17,957 nucleotides of DNA from DASSFG01 sp035547915 (GCA_035547915.1 DASZTS010000073.1:1-17957); one strand, 5' to 3'. Positions 1-7,646 are shown, counted from the first letter of the stretch. A program made the numbers and translations. The notes: a model not told the origin generated them from the sequence alone.

Positions 1-2
1 CA

Positions 3-131
3 CGTCGCGATCGAATCAACCCGCGCGTGATCAAACGTAAAATGAGTGGCTGGGCCAAGAAAACCAACAAACACCGTGATTCTCCCCAACCCACAAAGAA
101 CTTCCGTCAATCCATCGTCCTGGTGAATTGA
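3..131 (+). CDS. IS4-type DDE transposase, C-terminal end (cut by window edge)
   Basis: From base 3 the plus strand is open for 42 codons to TGA at 129-131. The peptide contains NPRVIKRKMSGW near its start and ends PTKNFRQSIVLVN. The pattern 'NPR-V-I/V-KRKMS ... PQP-x-K-x-FRQS' near the C-terminus is what I know from IS4-family DDE transposases, which end a few residues later. The catalytic DDE residues would lie upstream, outside the window, so activity cannot be judged. A short AACGG/CCGTT hairpin follows the stop at about 131-147. I could not identify the right terminal inverted repeat because the left end is missing. Confidence rests on the short conserved tail only. Confidence 0.65.
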   Translation, partial: RRDRINPRVIKRKMSGWAKKTNKHRDSPQPTKNFRQSIVLVN

Positions 132-262
132 ACGGTATTGCCGTTAGCCCCAACGATCCCGCGCATTGGACTGTGCTTGGCGCAGAAAGTTAGAGCGCGA
201 CGACAGATCGATCGCCCCCTTCCGTGTGCGTGGAGCGGCGCTACGATCGCCACAGGCGCATG

Positions 263-286
263 AAAAAGCCGCCTGGGGAGCGGCTT
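263..286 (-). terminator. Intrinsic terminator of the small phage-type gene
   Basis: On the minus strand the sequence reads AAGCCGC-TCCCCAG-GCGGCTTTTT: a 7-bp GC-rich stem (266-272 with 280-286), a 7-nt loop and a run of T. It lies about 26 bp after the stop codon of the minus-strand gene ending at 312. This is a standard Rho-independent terminator shape and supports that gene being real. Confidence 0.75.
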
Positions 287-311
287 ACTCCCGATGCCGG
301 AAGCTGGCGAG

Positions 312-545
312 TTACTTCTTCTCTCGCGCCTGAATCATGGAATCGGCAATCTCGTAGGCTTTCTCGGCCACGGATTCGGGAGGGTATGCCGGAAGCATTC
401 CATGCATCGCCATTGCGGCGAAGAGGTCACGCAGGCTCATGCCACGCACGGGGGCGGTGCTTGTCACGGGAAACGCAGGGCCGCCGTCTTGAGTCTTAGA
501 GCAACCGACAAAACCGGATCGAGCTTCACAAAATCGGCGTTTCAC
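312..545 (-). CDS. Small phage-type hypothetical protein; 5' end rebuilt by a repeat element
   Basis: The part from KTQDGGPAFPV through MSLRDLFAAMAMHGML to AYEIADSMIQAREKK matches a recurring small protein type in prophages and planctomycetes: 'DGG-AFP', 'GMSLRD-FAA-AM-G-L', then 'A--AY-IAD-M--AR'. Its function is unknown. The stop is TAA at 312-314, followed by an intrinsic terminator. The first 16 residues of the open frame (GTG at 543-545 up to the KTQDGG part) are not protein-like for this family. They are a translation of the palindromic repeat at 496-600, which seems to have landed in or just before the original start. Either the repeat supplies a GTG start, or the gene begins at the internal ATG of MSLRD, or it is now dead. 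No Shine-Dalgarno sequence is visible before the GTG. Confidence 0.55.
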   Translation of the reverse strand: MKRRFCEARSGFVGCSKTQDGGPAFPVTSTAPVRGMSLRDLFAAMAMHGMLPAYPPESVAEKAYEIADSMIQAREKK

Positions 546-600
546 GGCCGATTTTGTGCCCGCGGCGCTCCGGCTTCCGGGTTTTGTCAGCCACTCTTAG
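496..600 (-). repeat. Palindromic dispersed element, copy A (full length)
   Basis: The plus strand begins TTAGAGCAACCGACAAAACC (496-515) and ends GTTTTGTCAGCCACTCTTAG (581-600), imperfect inverted ends of about 20 bp. Inside are a perfect 12-bp hairpin (527-538 with 547-558, loop GTTTCACG) and a short hairpin CCGG-CTT-CCGG (570-580). It is in the opposite orientation to the copy at 825-927. It overlaps the 5' part of the small gene ending at 312. Confidence 0.85.
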
Positions 601-640
601 CCATTGTTCGAGATTCCCACAAAAGGTCGGGGCAGGGGAC

Positions 641-677
641 CATTAGATCGCGCCAGAACGGCGGGGCAACGGGCGCC
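641..677. repeat. Partial copy of the diverged element end (also at 10726-10761)
   Basis: CATTAGATCGCGCCAGAAC (641-659), then GGGGCAA at 663-669, aligns with CATTAGAACGCGCCAGAAC at 10726-10744 followed by GGGGCAA. About 30 of 36 positions agree. Only this one end is recognisable here; the other half of the element was not found downstream. Confidence 0.6.
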
Positions 678-824
678 GCTAGCCTCCGTGCGAAAGCCGC
701 AGCGGCGAGCCGCGTGCAGATTACGACCATCAACCACAGCAAACGAGGGTGAATTGGCGAGGCATGGTCTACTCGTCATTTCGTCTTGCGGTTGCCCGCG
801 ATTTCACGCCCACGGCCGTCTTAA

Positions 825-927
825 TTAGAGCGGCTGACAAAACTCGGAAGTCCGAGCGCCGTGCGCGAAAAATCGGCCGAGAAACGCCGATTTTTTTGAG
901 CCGATGCGGTTTTGTCGGTTGCTCTAA
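825..927 (+). repeat. Palindromic dispersed element, copy B (reference copy, 103 bp)
   Basis: Starts TTAGAGCGGCTGACAAAAC and ends GTTTTGTCGGTTGCTCTAA, giving imperfect terminal inverted repeats. Hairpin 1 is CTCGGA-AG-TCCGAG (843-856). Hairpin 2 is AAAAATCGGC (868-877) with GCCGATTTTT (886-895), loop CGAGAAAC, followed by two more T. With A's before and T's after, hairpin 2 could act as a two-way intrinsic terminator. The terminal arms could pair as an outer stem enclosing both hairpins, giving a branched fold. No open frame of element-specific protein is present, so it is non-autonomous. Confidence 0.88.
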
Positions 928-1288
928 AGGCACCTGGTGGCGCGGCTGCCAACATCACTGATGTCCCACTTTCCCCAGGCGGAAGAGGTCGCGTGATCGT
1001 CCGTGACAAGCTACGATCATTGCTGAGCTGGACGGAGGATAGCGCAACGGCGGGAAACCGGCCCGACCAGAGCCAAGACCCAAGGCCACCCCACCACCTT
1101 TCCCCCTCCCTCTTTCTCAGCTCCGCCAGCCTTCGATCCGTTGGCCGCGGCGAAGCTCGCACAGGCCCTGCGATCTAACGATTCGGTACCAACGGCCAGC
1201 GAACCTCGTTGTTAACCGCCAAAATGGCTACCAGCGGGTCGTTTCCTGCTGAACGAAAGCATGTTGCAAATAAGCTACGCTTGCGAAG

Positions 1289-2728
1289 ATGATTGAGCAC
1301 GAAGGGAATGGATCTATGGAATCGGCTAAGAATCTGTCGCTGCCCCGCGCACTGCCCGCCGCCGCAGCCTACGCGGCGATGATCGCGAGTGCCGTGGGGC
1401 TGTTTCTATTGATCGTCCACTTCGGAGGTTCATTGACTGCCCCGGCCGACGCCGCGGTCACTTCCGCCGGCATGGCCGGCAAGACGGCCTCGCACTTCAA
1501 TGCTCTGGTTCACGTGCTCGTGGCGATGACGGCCATGATCGCCCTCGGCCGGGTTCTGAGCTGGCTCTTCCGTTGGATCGAGCAGCCGCCCGTTGTCGGC
1601 GAAGTCGTGGCGGGCATCGTGCTGGGGCCGTCGCTTTTGGGCCGTGTATGGCCGGAGGCCTCGGCCTTTATCTTGCCGGCTGGCGTGGCGCCGTATCTGG
1701 CCGTGGTCGCGCAAGTGGGTGTGATTCTCTACATGTTCCTGGTGGGCCTGGAATTGAACGGAAACCTGTTGCGCGAGCGGGCCCACGCCAGCGTCGCGAT
1801 GTCGCATGCCAGCATCGTGGCGCCGTTCCTGCTGGGGGGGCTGCTGGCATTGATGCTCTATCCCCGGCTCGCGACCTCGGATGTGCCCTTCTCGAGCTTC
1901 TCCTTGTTCCTCGGTATAGCCATGTCGATCACAGCATTTCCCGTGCTGGCGCGAATCCTGACCGACTGCGGCATGACCAAGAGCCATATCGGGGTCATCG
2001 CGTTATCGTGCGCGGCAACCGACGACGTGACGGCCTGGTGCCTCTTGGCACTGGTCGTCGGCGTGGCGAAGGCGAACCTGAACGAGGCGTTGATGGTTGT
2101 GGTTTGGACGCTGGCCTACATCACGATGATGTTGTTCGTCGCGCGGCCGGTCATTACCAAGCTATCTCGCCGCTGCGACGGCGCGTCGCTCACGCCGGGC
2201 ATCACCGCGGCGGTGTTCATGGCCGTGCTGATATCGTCCTTGGCGACCGAGTGGATCGGCATCCATGCCATCTTCGGTGCCTTCTTGCTGGGAGCGGTGA
2301 TCCCGCACGACAGCACAATCGCCCGCGAGATGAGCCACAAGCTCGAAGACCTGGTGACGATCCTGCTGCTGCCCGCTTTCTTTGCCTATACCGGCATGCG
2401 TACACAGATCGGGCTGGTAACGGGCGTCGAGTCCTGGCTGATCTGCGGGTTGATCATCGTGGTGGCGACGCTGGGCAAGTTCGGCGGCACGTTCGCGGCC
2501 GCACGGGTGACGGGCCTGGGGTGGCGCGACTCGGCCGCGCTGGGCACATTGATGAACACGCGCGGGCTGATGGAACTGGTTGTGCTCAACATCGGCCTCG
2601 ATATGGGCGTGATCTCACCGACCCTGTTTGCGATGATGGTGTTGATGGCCCTGGTGACGACGATGACGACTTCGCCCGTCCTATCTTGGCTGCTGCCGGA
2701 GTTTCGGCGTGCAAGGGTAGCCGGCTAG
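1289..2728 (+). CDS. Cation:proton antiporter, CPA2 (KefB/NapA-like) family
   Basis: A polytopic inner-membrane protein that probably exchanges Na+ or K+ for H+. Family signs, numbered from the ATG at 1289: QPPVVGEVVAGIVLGPSLLG at 99-118, FLVGLELN at 150-157, SITAFPVLARIL at 213-224, the ATDDVTAW motif at 243-250 with the acidic pair typical of ion-binding sites in this family, and NTRGLMELVVLNIG from residue 423. About 12-13 hydrophobic segments are visible. The protein ends shortly after the last helix, so it lacks the cytoplasmic TrkA-N or universal-stress domain of KefB/KefC. A second start at 1316 (MESAKN..., 470 aa) has a better-placed AAGGGA nine bases upstream and may be the true one. 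It stands alone; no partner gene is adjacent on the plus strand. Confidence 0.9.
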   Translation: MIEHEGNGSMESAKNLSLPRALPAAAAYAAMIASAVGLFLLIVHFGGSLTAPADAAVTSAGMAGKTASHFNALVHVLVAMTAMIALGRVLSWLFRWIEQPPVVGEVVAGIVLGPSLLGRVWPEASAFILPAGVAPYLAVVAQVGVILYMFLVGLELNGNLLRERAHASVAMSHASIVAPFLLGGLLALMLYPRLATSDVPFSSFSLFLGIAMSITAFPVLARILTDCGMTKSHIGVIALSCAATDDVTAWCLLALVVGVAKANLNEALMVVVWTLAYITMMLFVARPVITKLSRRCDGASLTPGITAAVFMAVLISSLATEWIGIHAIFGAFLLGAVIPHDSTIAREMSHKLEDLVTILLLPAFFAYTGMRTQIGLVTGVESWLICGLIIVVATLGKFGGTFAAARVTGLGWRDSAALGTLMNTRGLMELVVLNIGLDMGVISPTLFAMMVLMALVTTMTTSPVLSWLLPEFRRARVAG

Positions 2729-3035
2729 CCGTTCGGCGGCGACCGTGCACCACTTTCGTCCGGGAGCGGCTCCTTTGTTGCCATTCCGCGCATTCGGCGC
2801 GGGGCTCTTTCTTGCCTCTTGCTGGGGCACGGTTCCTGCATGCGGAATGGGGCAGGGTGGAAACCGTGCAATGCCCGTTCTGTGCCAACGCAACGCGGTC
2901 TGGCACGTAATCACGCACGGTTAGGATCGGAGCATCGACGAGACCTTTAGCGCAACCAAGAAAACCGGATCGAGCCCACAAAAATCGGCAATTCACGCCC
3001 AATTTTTTGCCCATTGCGCTCCGGTATGGCCGGTC
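2729..3035. other. Intergenic region between convergent antiporter and M56 genes
   Basis: It contains the truncated repeat copy C at 2946-3033. In 2729-2945 I see no gene and no clear intrinsic terminator; a GGAGCGGCTCC palindrome at about 2763-2775 has too small a loop to count. Confidence 0.55.
2946..3033 (-). repeat. Palindromic dispersed element, copy C (one end missing)
   Basis: The plus strand begins TTTAGCGCAACCAAGAAAACC, matching the TTAGAGCAACCGACAAAACC end of copy A. It continues through hairpin 2 (ACAAAAATCGG ... CCAATTTTTTG, one mismatch) and hairpin 1 (CCGG-TATGG-CCGG, 3021-3033). The expected outer arm TTTTGTCAGCC...CTAA is absent. Instead the stop codon of the M56 gene (3036-3038) follows after 2 bp. 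Truncation or insertion at the gene end are both possible. Confidence 0.78.
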
Positions 3036-6000
3036 TCACGGTTTCGCGCGTGGCGCTTCTTGCTCTCCTGCTTTGCCGAGGACGCTTTCTAATTGAGCGA
3101 TCGCTTCGCTCAGGGTGCCCACGAACACGACCTTTCGTTGGCGATCGAGCAGCGCCGCCTGCGGGATGCCGCGAACGCCGTACGACTTGAAGAGCGCGCC
3201 GAACCACCCCGGTTCGTCGGCTTCGTGGTCGATCGCCAGCACGTAAGGCAGACCATGTTTGCGGGCGAATCGGGCCACGCCTTCCACATCGCCGCTGCTA
3301 TCGTGCCAGCCCACGATCCGGAGATCGGTCTTCGCATATTGCCTGGCGAGACTGATGACCTTGGGGAGTTGGAGCACGCACGGTCCGCACCCCTGGCCCC
3401 AGAAATCCAGCAGCACGACTTTGTCCTTCAGGTCGGGAGCCTCGATCTGGCCGTCTGCCGTGAGCCAGGCCGCGGGATTCAACGCCGGCGCATCCTGGCC
3501 GATCTTGATCACGGGCCACAGCGAGCGCGTGCGGGGCGAGAGCGCATAGGCGAACTGCACGGCGTCGGTGACCGGTCCGTTCGCCATGCCCTGTTTGGGA
3601 CGGCCCCGCTGGTTGCGATCCCGCTGCGCAGCGGCCTCGCCGAAGTCCGAAGCGAGCACGAGTGTGCCGGCCGGCACGGCGACCGCGAACGCATCGGCCG
3701 GCAACGCGCCCTGCTCGATGGACGAAATGTCGTGGATCGTGATGGTGTAAAGCTCGCCGCGTTGATAACGCAGCTCGACGCGTAACCGTGCCCAGATCAT
3801 GCCGTCGGCCAGTTCGATCGGCGCGAATTGGAACTCGTCCTGGCCGTTCCCGGCCTGTTGTTGGTAGAAGGACGATTCGTGGACGAAACCGGTCTTCTCA
3901 TCGACGACGAGCCGCCACTGCACGTCGCCCGCTGGCGATCCCAGAACAACCTTCCCATCGGCTCGGGAGATGATTTCCGACTTCGGTCGTTGCTTCGGAA
4001 GATTCTTCGAAGGATTCCGCGGGACCAACGGCCAATGCCGCAGATCACCGATGCCGTCGATGTGGAGGAAGGCCAGGCGATGATCGTTCACCGATACCTG
4101 CGCGTTCGCGCCGTCGTAGTGTACGATCTCGACACCGTTGAAGACTTCGACGGACGTTGTCTTGCCGTTGGCGTCGGGCCGATTCCGCCGATGTTTTTGG
4201 CCGTCGATCACCATCTGATAGGGACCCGCCAGGCGCACGTTCAATTCGGGCAGGTGCTGATTGATCCAGGCGACGATGTCCGTGCCCGCGTTCGGGTCGA
4301 AGCGGGTCATGACCTCGTGCATCTCGTCACGCGTCACCACATAGTCGCGTTCCATCGTGTTGGTCGTTCGGTAGGTGACGCTGCCCTTGAATTTGAAGTC
4401 GTTCTGCCGACGCCAGAGGTCTTGCAGATGCCGTTCGAGGTCGGTGCCGTCCGCCGGGGCATCCGCCGTGTCGGCCGGCGGCGTCTTGCGTAGCTCGAAA
4501 CGGACGTTCGTTTCACGCCCGGCGACAACGTCGATCCAAGGACTCTCACCGTCCGCCATCTCATAGCCGTCCGGTGGCTTGGCGACGAAGAATCGCCGCC
4601 GTCCCGGTTCGACGACCGCGCGCAGCACGCCATCGCTGCCCGTGGTGGGATGATCGACGAAGACGGTCTGACTCTGCAACTCGTGTCTGTCGCGCGACGA
4701 ATCGGCCTCGTAGACGAAGCCGACGCCTTCGACCGGCTCGGCGTCGCCGGTCGCCACGCTCAGCACGACCAGCGCGCCGCTCGCGACGCCCAATTCGATC
4801 GGCTGCTCGGGCGGTTCCTTGCCCACGTCGATCTCCTGCTCGGTCCGTACATGGAGCGAACCGATCGCGGGCTCGGCCACCAACTGATAATGTCCCGGCG
4901 GGAGTTTCAGCGTGGCGCGACCATCGACGTCGGAGCGTGCCTCGCTCCCCACACCGCGGATCTGCCGACCGTAGGCGTGCAGCACGACACCGGCCAACGG
5001 TTCTTTGTCCGTCTCGCCGATCGTGCGAATCGCCACGGTCCGCGGAGCGACGAGAACGGGGTTCCAACCGTGTGCGATCGCGCTCTCGGCACGATCGACC
5101 GCCTTATCGTTGGTAGTGATCGTCGTCATGACCGAGCCGAGTTCGGGTGTCGCCGTCACGCCTGCCACGAAGCTCGCGTCGCGTGGCACATCGTCGATGT
5201 GATAGCGGCCCGCCTCATCGGTCCTGGCCGACAACCGCGCCTCGGGCAGCGCGAGGATCGTCGTGAACGACCGGTCCGTGTCGACGACACCGCCTTCCGG
5301 TGTGACCAGCTCGAACCGATACATCTCGGAATCGCTGCGGCGTTGGTCGGCAACGACGCCGATCTGTACCTTCGCGTGAACGACCGGATTACCCAGATCG
5401 TCCATGACCTGCCCCTCCAAACGCACGGTCGAACCGAACCGCAGGTCGTTCACGATCGCCTCCCCCTCGTAGTAGGCCCGGTCCATGTCCGGTTCGCTGT
5501 TGTCGGCCGGACGCGGCCGGGGTCTGTAAGACCGGACGCCATGCCACGCGAAGCCGTTGCCATACGAAGTGCCGAAGACCTGGAAACTTCCCTCGACAAC
5601 GTCCGGCTGCGGAGGAAATGTGCGCACCGGCAACATGACGTCTTCGATCGCATAGCGCCCGGCACCATCCGTCATCGCCCGGGCGAGCACCGCTTCCTGA
5701 CCGAAGGCGCCGAAGCCGTTGGCTGCGGCGACGTAGATCTTGACCCCGGGCAACGGCCGGCCCTCGTGATCCTTCGCCGTACCTTGGATCGAAACGGGCA
5801 TCGGTTCCGTGTCGTAGATGCGGCCCCCTCGCGAAGCCGCGTCGGGCGGTCTTTTCTTGGGAACTCGTTTGGGTGTTTGGTCGGCGGCCGGCGGCGGTGC
5901 CGGTCGAGCATCTTCCTTCGCCACAGGCTGCGATGCGGCGGTCGCTTCGCGCGGCGCTTGCGCCGCCTTCAACGTGAGGCCGCTCATCGCGGCTCCCAGG

Positions 6001-7139
6001 CCGAAGCAGACGACCGCCAACAGCGCTCGCCGCCAGACGGAAACCGGAGGGAGTGTCCACGGTCGGTCCGAGTCGAGCAGACGGAGCAGGCGTCGTCTGA
6101 TCGTCCGGCGGCTGCCGAAGGGAACGGAACACGCGGCGCGCGACAGCCGGCGGTAGCCGAAACTCGTCGGCCGTTGGGCGAACTCGAGGAGAAGATCGGC
6201 GTAATCGCGCTGCGTGATACCCGCGCCCAGCGCCGCGTCGTCGCAGATGAGCTCACTCTCGTGGCCGATGCGCCACAACAGCCAATGCACGAGGGGGTGG
6301 AAGAAGAACAGCGCTCCGGTGACGGCGCGGAGCAGTGCCAGGCAGTCGTCGTAGTTCGCCAAGTGCTGGATCTCGTGGATCAGGCTGGCCCGGCGCGAAG
6401 CCGGCGACATCGCGTGCCAATCCTCGGGCACCAGGATCATCGGCCGAACCACACCGACCGCCAAGGGCGACGACACGAACGGATGGCTGGCCAACCGCAT
6501 CCCGCGCTTGGTGCCGACCATCGATCGGCAAGCCGTGAAAAACTCGCGCGACGGCCCCTCGACCGCGACCGATTCTCGCCGCAGCCGGCGAATGCACACC
6601 AACCCATAAGCGACCCGACTGAAACCGACCAGCACGCCCACGGCCCACACGGCCGCCAGTGCTACCACCAGATATCGCCGCGCTCCGAACGAACTCGCCG
6701 CGATCGTCCGCCGCCTGCCTGGCAGTTCGGCGACGGCGGTCCGATCGATCGGTCGCGTGCTCGCCGTTTCGGGGGCCGTCGTCGTCGACCTCGCGGCACC
6801 TCGTTCATGGGTGTCTGGCGGCAGCTCTTCGGGAACGGTCAGTAGATCGGCCGGAGTCTCCGAGGCGACGTGTTTTTCCGTCGGCCGCGGCGGGACGTTG
6901 GGCCGCGGAGAAGGCCGTTCGGGCGGCGTCCAAACGGCCAATTCCCAAGCGGGCATCATCGGCAGCGTCAGGCCGACGAGCAGTGCCATCAGGCAGACGA
7001 GGCAGCGGATGGCCGCGCGTCGCGGGGGCAGGAACTTCAGCCAGGTCCAAGTGAGCAAGAGGATCACCGCCCAGCGGCCAGACCAATTCGCCAGGAACCA
7101 CAGGCCGGGCTCGAACAGTCGGTCAACCGATTCGTTCAT
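3036..7139 (-). CDS. BlaR1-type M56 membrane metalloprotease fused to CarboxypepD_reg-like, LolA-like and TlpA-like thioredoxin domains
   Basis: 1,367 residues from the ATG at 7137-7139, chosen because GGAGAGG lies 4-10 bases upstream. Order from the N-terminus: two membrane helices (about 20-65), a Pro/Thr-rich linker, a helix (about 155-183), the M56 catalytic part with HEIQH at 255-259 and a downstream ESELICDD glutamate as likely third zinc ligand, and a last helix (about 372-390). The rest should be extracytoplasmic: several beta-sandwich repeats of carboxypeptidase-regulatory type (e.g. IQGTAKDHEGRPLPGVKIYV, VRLEGQVMDDLGNPVVHAKV), a beta-rich LolA-like stretch (about 905-1155), and a TlpA-like thioredoxin domain (about 1214-1340) with CGPC at 1251-1254 and a GIPQ cis-Pro site. 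In the BlaR1/MecR1 family a signal activates the protease and relieves BlaI repression. Here the penicillin-binding sensor is absent and the other domains take its place. It follows blaI by 17 bp and is surely co-transcribed. The signal is unknown. Confidence 0.88.
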   Translation of the reverse strand: MNESVDRLFEPGLWFLANWSGRWAVILLLTWTWLKFLPPRRAAIRCLVCLMALLVGLTLPMMPAWELAVWTPPERPSPRPNVPPRPTEKHVASETPADLLTVPEELPPDTHERGAARSTTTAPETASTRPIDRTAVAELPGRRRTIAASSFGARRYLVVALAAVWAVGVLVGFSRVAYGLVCIRRLRRESVAVEGPSREFFTACRSMVGTKRGMRLASHPFVSSPLAVGVVRPMILVPEDWHAMSPASRRASLIHEIQHLANYDDCLALLRAVTGALFFFHPLVHWLLWRIGHESELICDDAALGAGITQRDYADLLLEFAQRPTSFGYRRLSRAACSVPFGSRRTIRRRLLRLLDSDRPWTLPPVSVWRRALLAVVCFGLGAAMSGLTLKAAQAPREATAASQPVAKEDARPAPPPAADQTPKRVPKKRPPDAASRGGRIYDTEPMPVSIQGTAKDHEGRPLPGVKIYVAAANGFGAFGQEAVLARAMTDGAGRYAIEDVMLPVRTFPPQPDVVEGSFQVFGTSYGNGFAWHGVRSYRPRPRPADNSEPDMDRAYYEGEAIVNDLRFGSTVRLEGQVMDDLGNPVVHAKVQIGVVADQRRSDSEMYRFELVTPEGGVVDTDRSFTTILALPEARLSARTDEAGRYHIDDVPRDASFVAGVTATPELGSVMTTITTNDKAVDRAESAIAHGWNPVLVAPRTVAIRTIGETDKEPLAGVVLHAYGRQIRGVGSEARSDVDGRATLKLPPGHYQLVAEPAIGSLHVRTEQEIDVGKEPPEQPIELGVASGALVVLSVATGDAEPVEGVGFVYEADSSRDRHELQSQTVFVDHPTTGSDGVLRAVVEPGRRRFFVAKPPDGYEMADGESPWIDVVAGRETNVRFELRKTPPADTADAPADGTDLERHLQDLWRRQNDFKFKGSVTYRTTNTMERDYVVTRDEMHEVMTRFDPNAGTDIVAWINQHLPELNVRLAGPYQMVIDGQKHRRNRPDANGKTTSVEVFNGVEIVHYDGANAQVSVNDHRLAFLHIDGIGDLRHWPLVPRNPSKNLPKQRPKSEIISRADGKVVLGSPAGDVQWRLVVDEKTGFVHESSFYQQQAGNGQDEFQFAPIELADGMIWARLRVELRYQRGELYTITIHDISSIEQGALPADAFAVAVPAGTLVLASDFGEAAAQRDRNQRGRPKQGMANGPVTDAVQFAYALSPRTRSLWPVIKIGQDAPALNPAAWLTADGQIEAPDLKDKVVLLDFWGQGCGPCVLQLPKVISLARQYAKTDLRIVGWHDSSGDVEGVARFARKHGLPYVLAIDHEADEPGWFGALFKSYGVRGIPQAALLDRQRKVVFVGTLSEAIAQLESVLGKAGEQEAPRAKP

Positions 7140-7156
7140 GGCACCTCTCCCGAACG

Positions 7157-7582
7157 TCATTCGTTCTTCTTGCGACGCTTCGATGCGGTTGGGGTCTTGC
7201 TCTGCTCCGCTTGGGCGAACCGCCGCTCGATGTCTTTCAGCTCGGCGGGCGAGAGCGCCTCCGAATCGACAAGTCCGGCCAGGAGGGCTTCGATCGATCC
7301 ACGGAAGAAACGTCGCACGAAGTCGTCGAGCAGCGTGCCGGTGGCTTGTTTCTTATCGATCAGCGGCCGGTACTCGTAAGCATTGCCGGCGGCTTCGTCG
7401 TGCGTGACGAGCCCCGCCCTTTCCATGTTCTGGAGCATGCCGAGGACCGTGGTATAGGGCTGCCGCCCCTTGCCCGGCAGGTGCTTCATGAGCTGCCGCA
7501 CGCTGAGCGGACCGCGCTCCCAAAGCACCTCCAACACCGCGAACTGGCGGTCCGTGATCGCGATTTCCTTCCGTCCTGCCAT
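7157..7582 (-). CDS. BlaI/MecI/CopY family transcriptional repressor
   Basis: 141 residues from the ATG at 7580-7582 (MAGRKEIAITDRQFAVLEVL...). The family pattern is clear: 'LT-E-V--LW--GP--V' seen as ITDRQFAVLEVLWERGPLSV, then TTVLGMLQNMERAGLV for the recognition helix and wing, and a C-terminal dimer part ending KRRKKNE. The frame is open 12 codons upstream to 7618, but a strong promoter has its -10 box at 7617-7622, so translation from 7618 is unlikely. The stop at 7157-7159 is 17 bp before the M56 gene. BlaI proteins bind inverted repeats over their own promoter and are cleaved after activation of the M56 partner; the inverted repeat at 7597-7628 fits autoregulation. Confidence 0.93.
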   Translation of the reverse strand: MAGRKEIAITDRQFAVLEVLWERGPLSVRQLMKHLPGKGRQPYTTVLGMLQNMERAGLVTHDEAAGNAYEYRPLIDKKQATGTLLDDFVRRFFRGSIEALLAGLVDSEALSPAELKDIERRFAQAEQSKTPTASKRRKKNE

Positions 7583-7596
7583 GCCCGATGCACTTT

Positions 7597-7646
7597 CTAC
7601 GTTAGATGGAGTACGCATTATTACGTAGGGTTGTCTCTTTTGTCAA
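7597..7646 (-). promoter_or_regulatory. blaI-M56 promoter with overlapping inverted-repeat operator candidate
   Basis: On the minus strand: TTGACA (7641-7646), an 18-bp spacer and AATAAT (7617-7622), an excellent sigma70-type match. Over and downstream of the -10 box lies the inverted repeat CTACGT ... ACGTAG (7623-7628 and 7597-7602, 20 bp between the halves). This is where a BlaI dimer would block transcription. The promoter match is seen directly; operator function is inferred from family behaviour. Confidence 0.7.

Larger units (their letters stand above)
546..1288. other. Gene-poor region before the antiporter gene
   Basis: No convincing gene is seen here. The stretch holds the end of repeat copy A (to 600), a partial diverged element end at 641-677, full repeat copy B at 825-927, and a pyrimidine-rich run on the plus strand at about 1090-1125. 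The short open frames in it have the arginine- and proline-rich composition of non-coding high-GC DNA and carry no recognisable domain. A promoter for the antiporter gene should lie in 928-1288, but I see no confident -35/-10 pair. Confidence 0.6.

Noticed and set aside
496..930. CRISPR-like reading of the repeated units in the first kilobase
   Set aside because: Copies are about 100 bp, inverted relative to each other, irregularly spaced and scattered through the window; no short direct repeats with uniform spacers and no cas genes.
821..1162. A 113-codon minus-strand frame
   Set aside because: Its C-terminal third is only the translation of repeat copy B, and the rest is Arg/Pro/Ser-rich without start signal.
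1573..2910. A 445-codon frame overlapping the antiporter gene in another phase
   Set aside because: It is a frame-shifted reading of the antiporter, rich in Arg and Gly, with no membrane helices or motif.
4650..6845. A 731-codon open frame on the plus strand opposite the M56 gene
   Set aside because: It is antisense to clearly conserved M56 and beta-sandwich coding sequence, has Arg/His-rich low-information composition and no domain; long antisense frames are common in GC-rich DNA.
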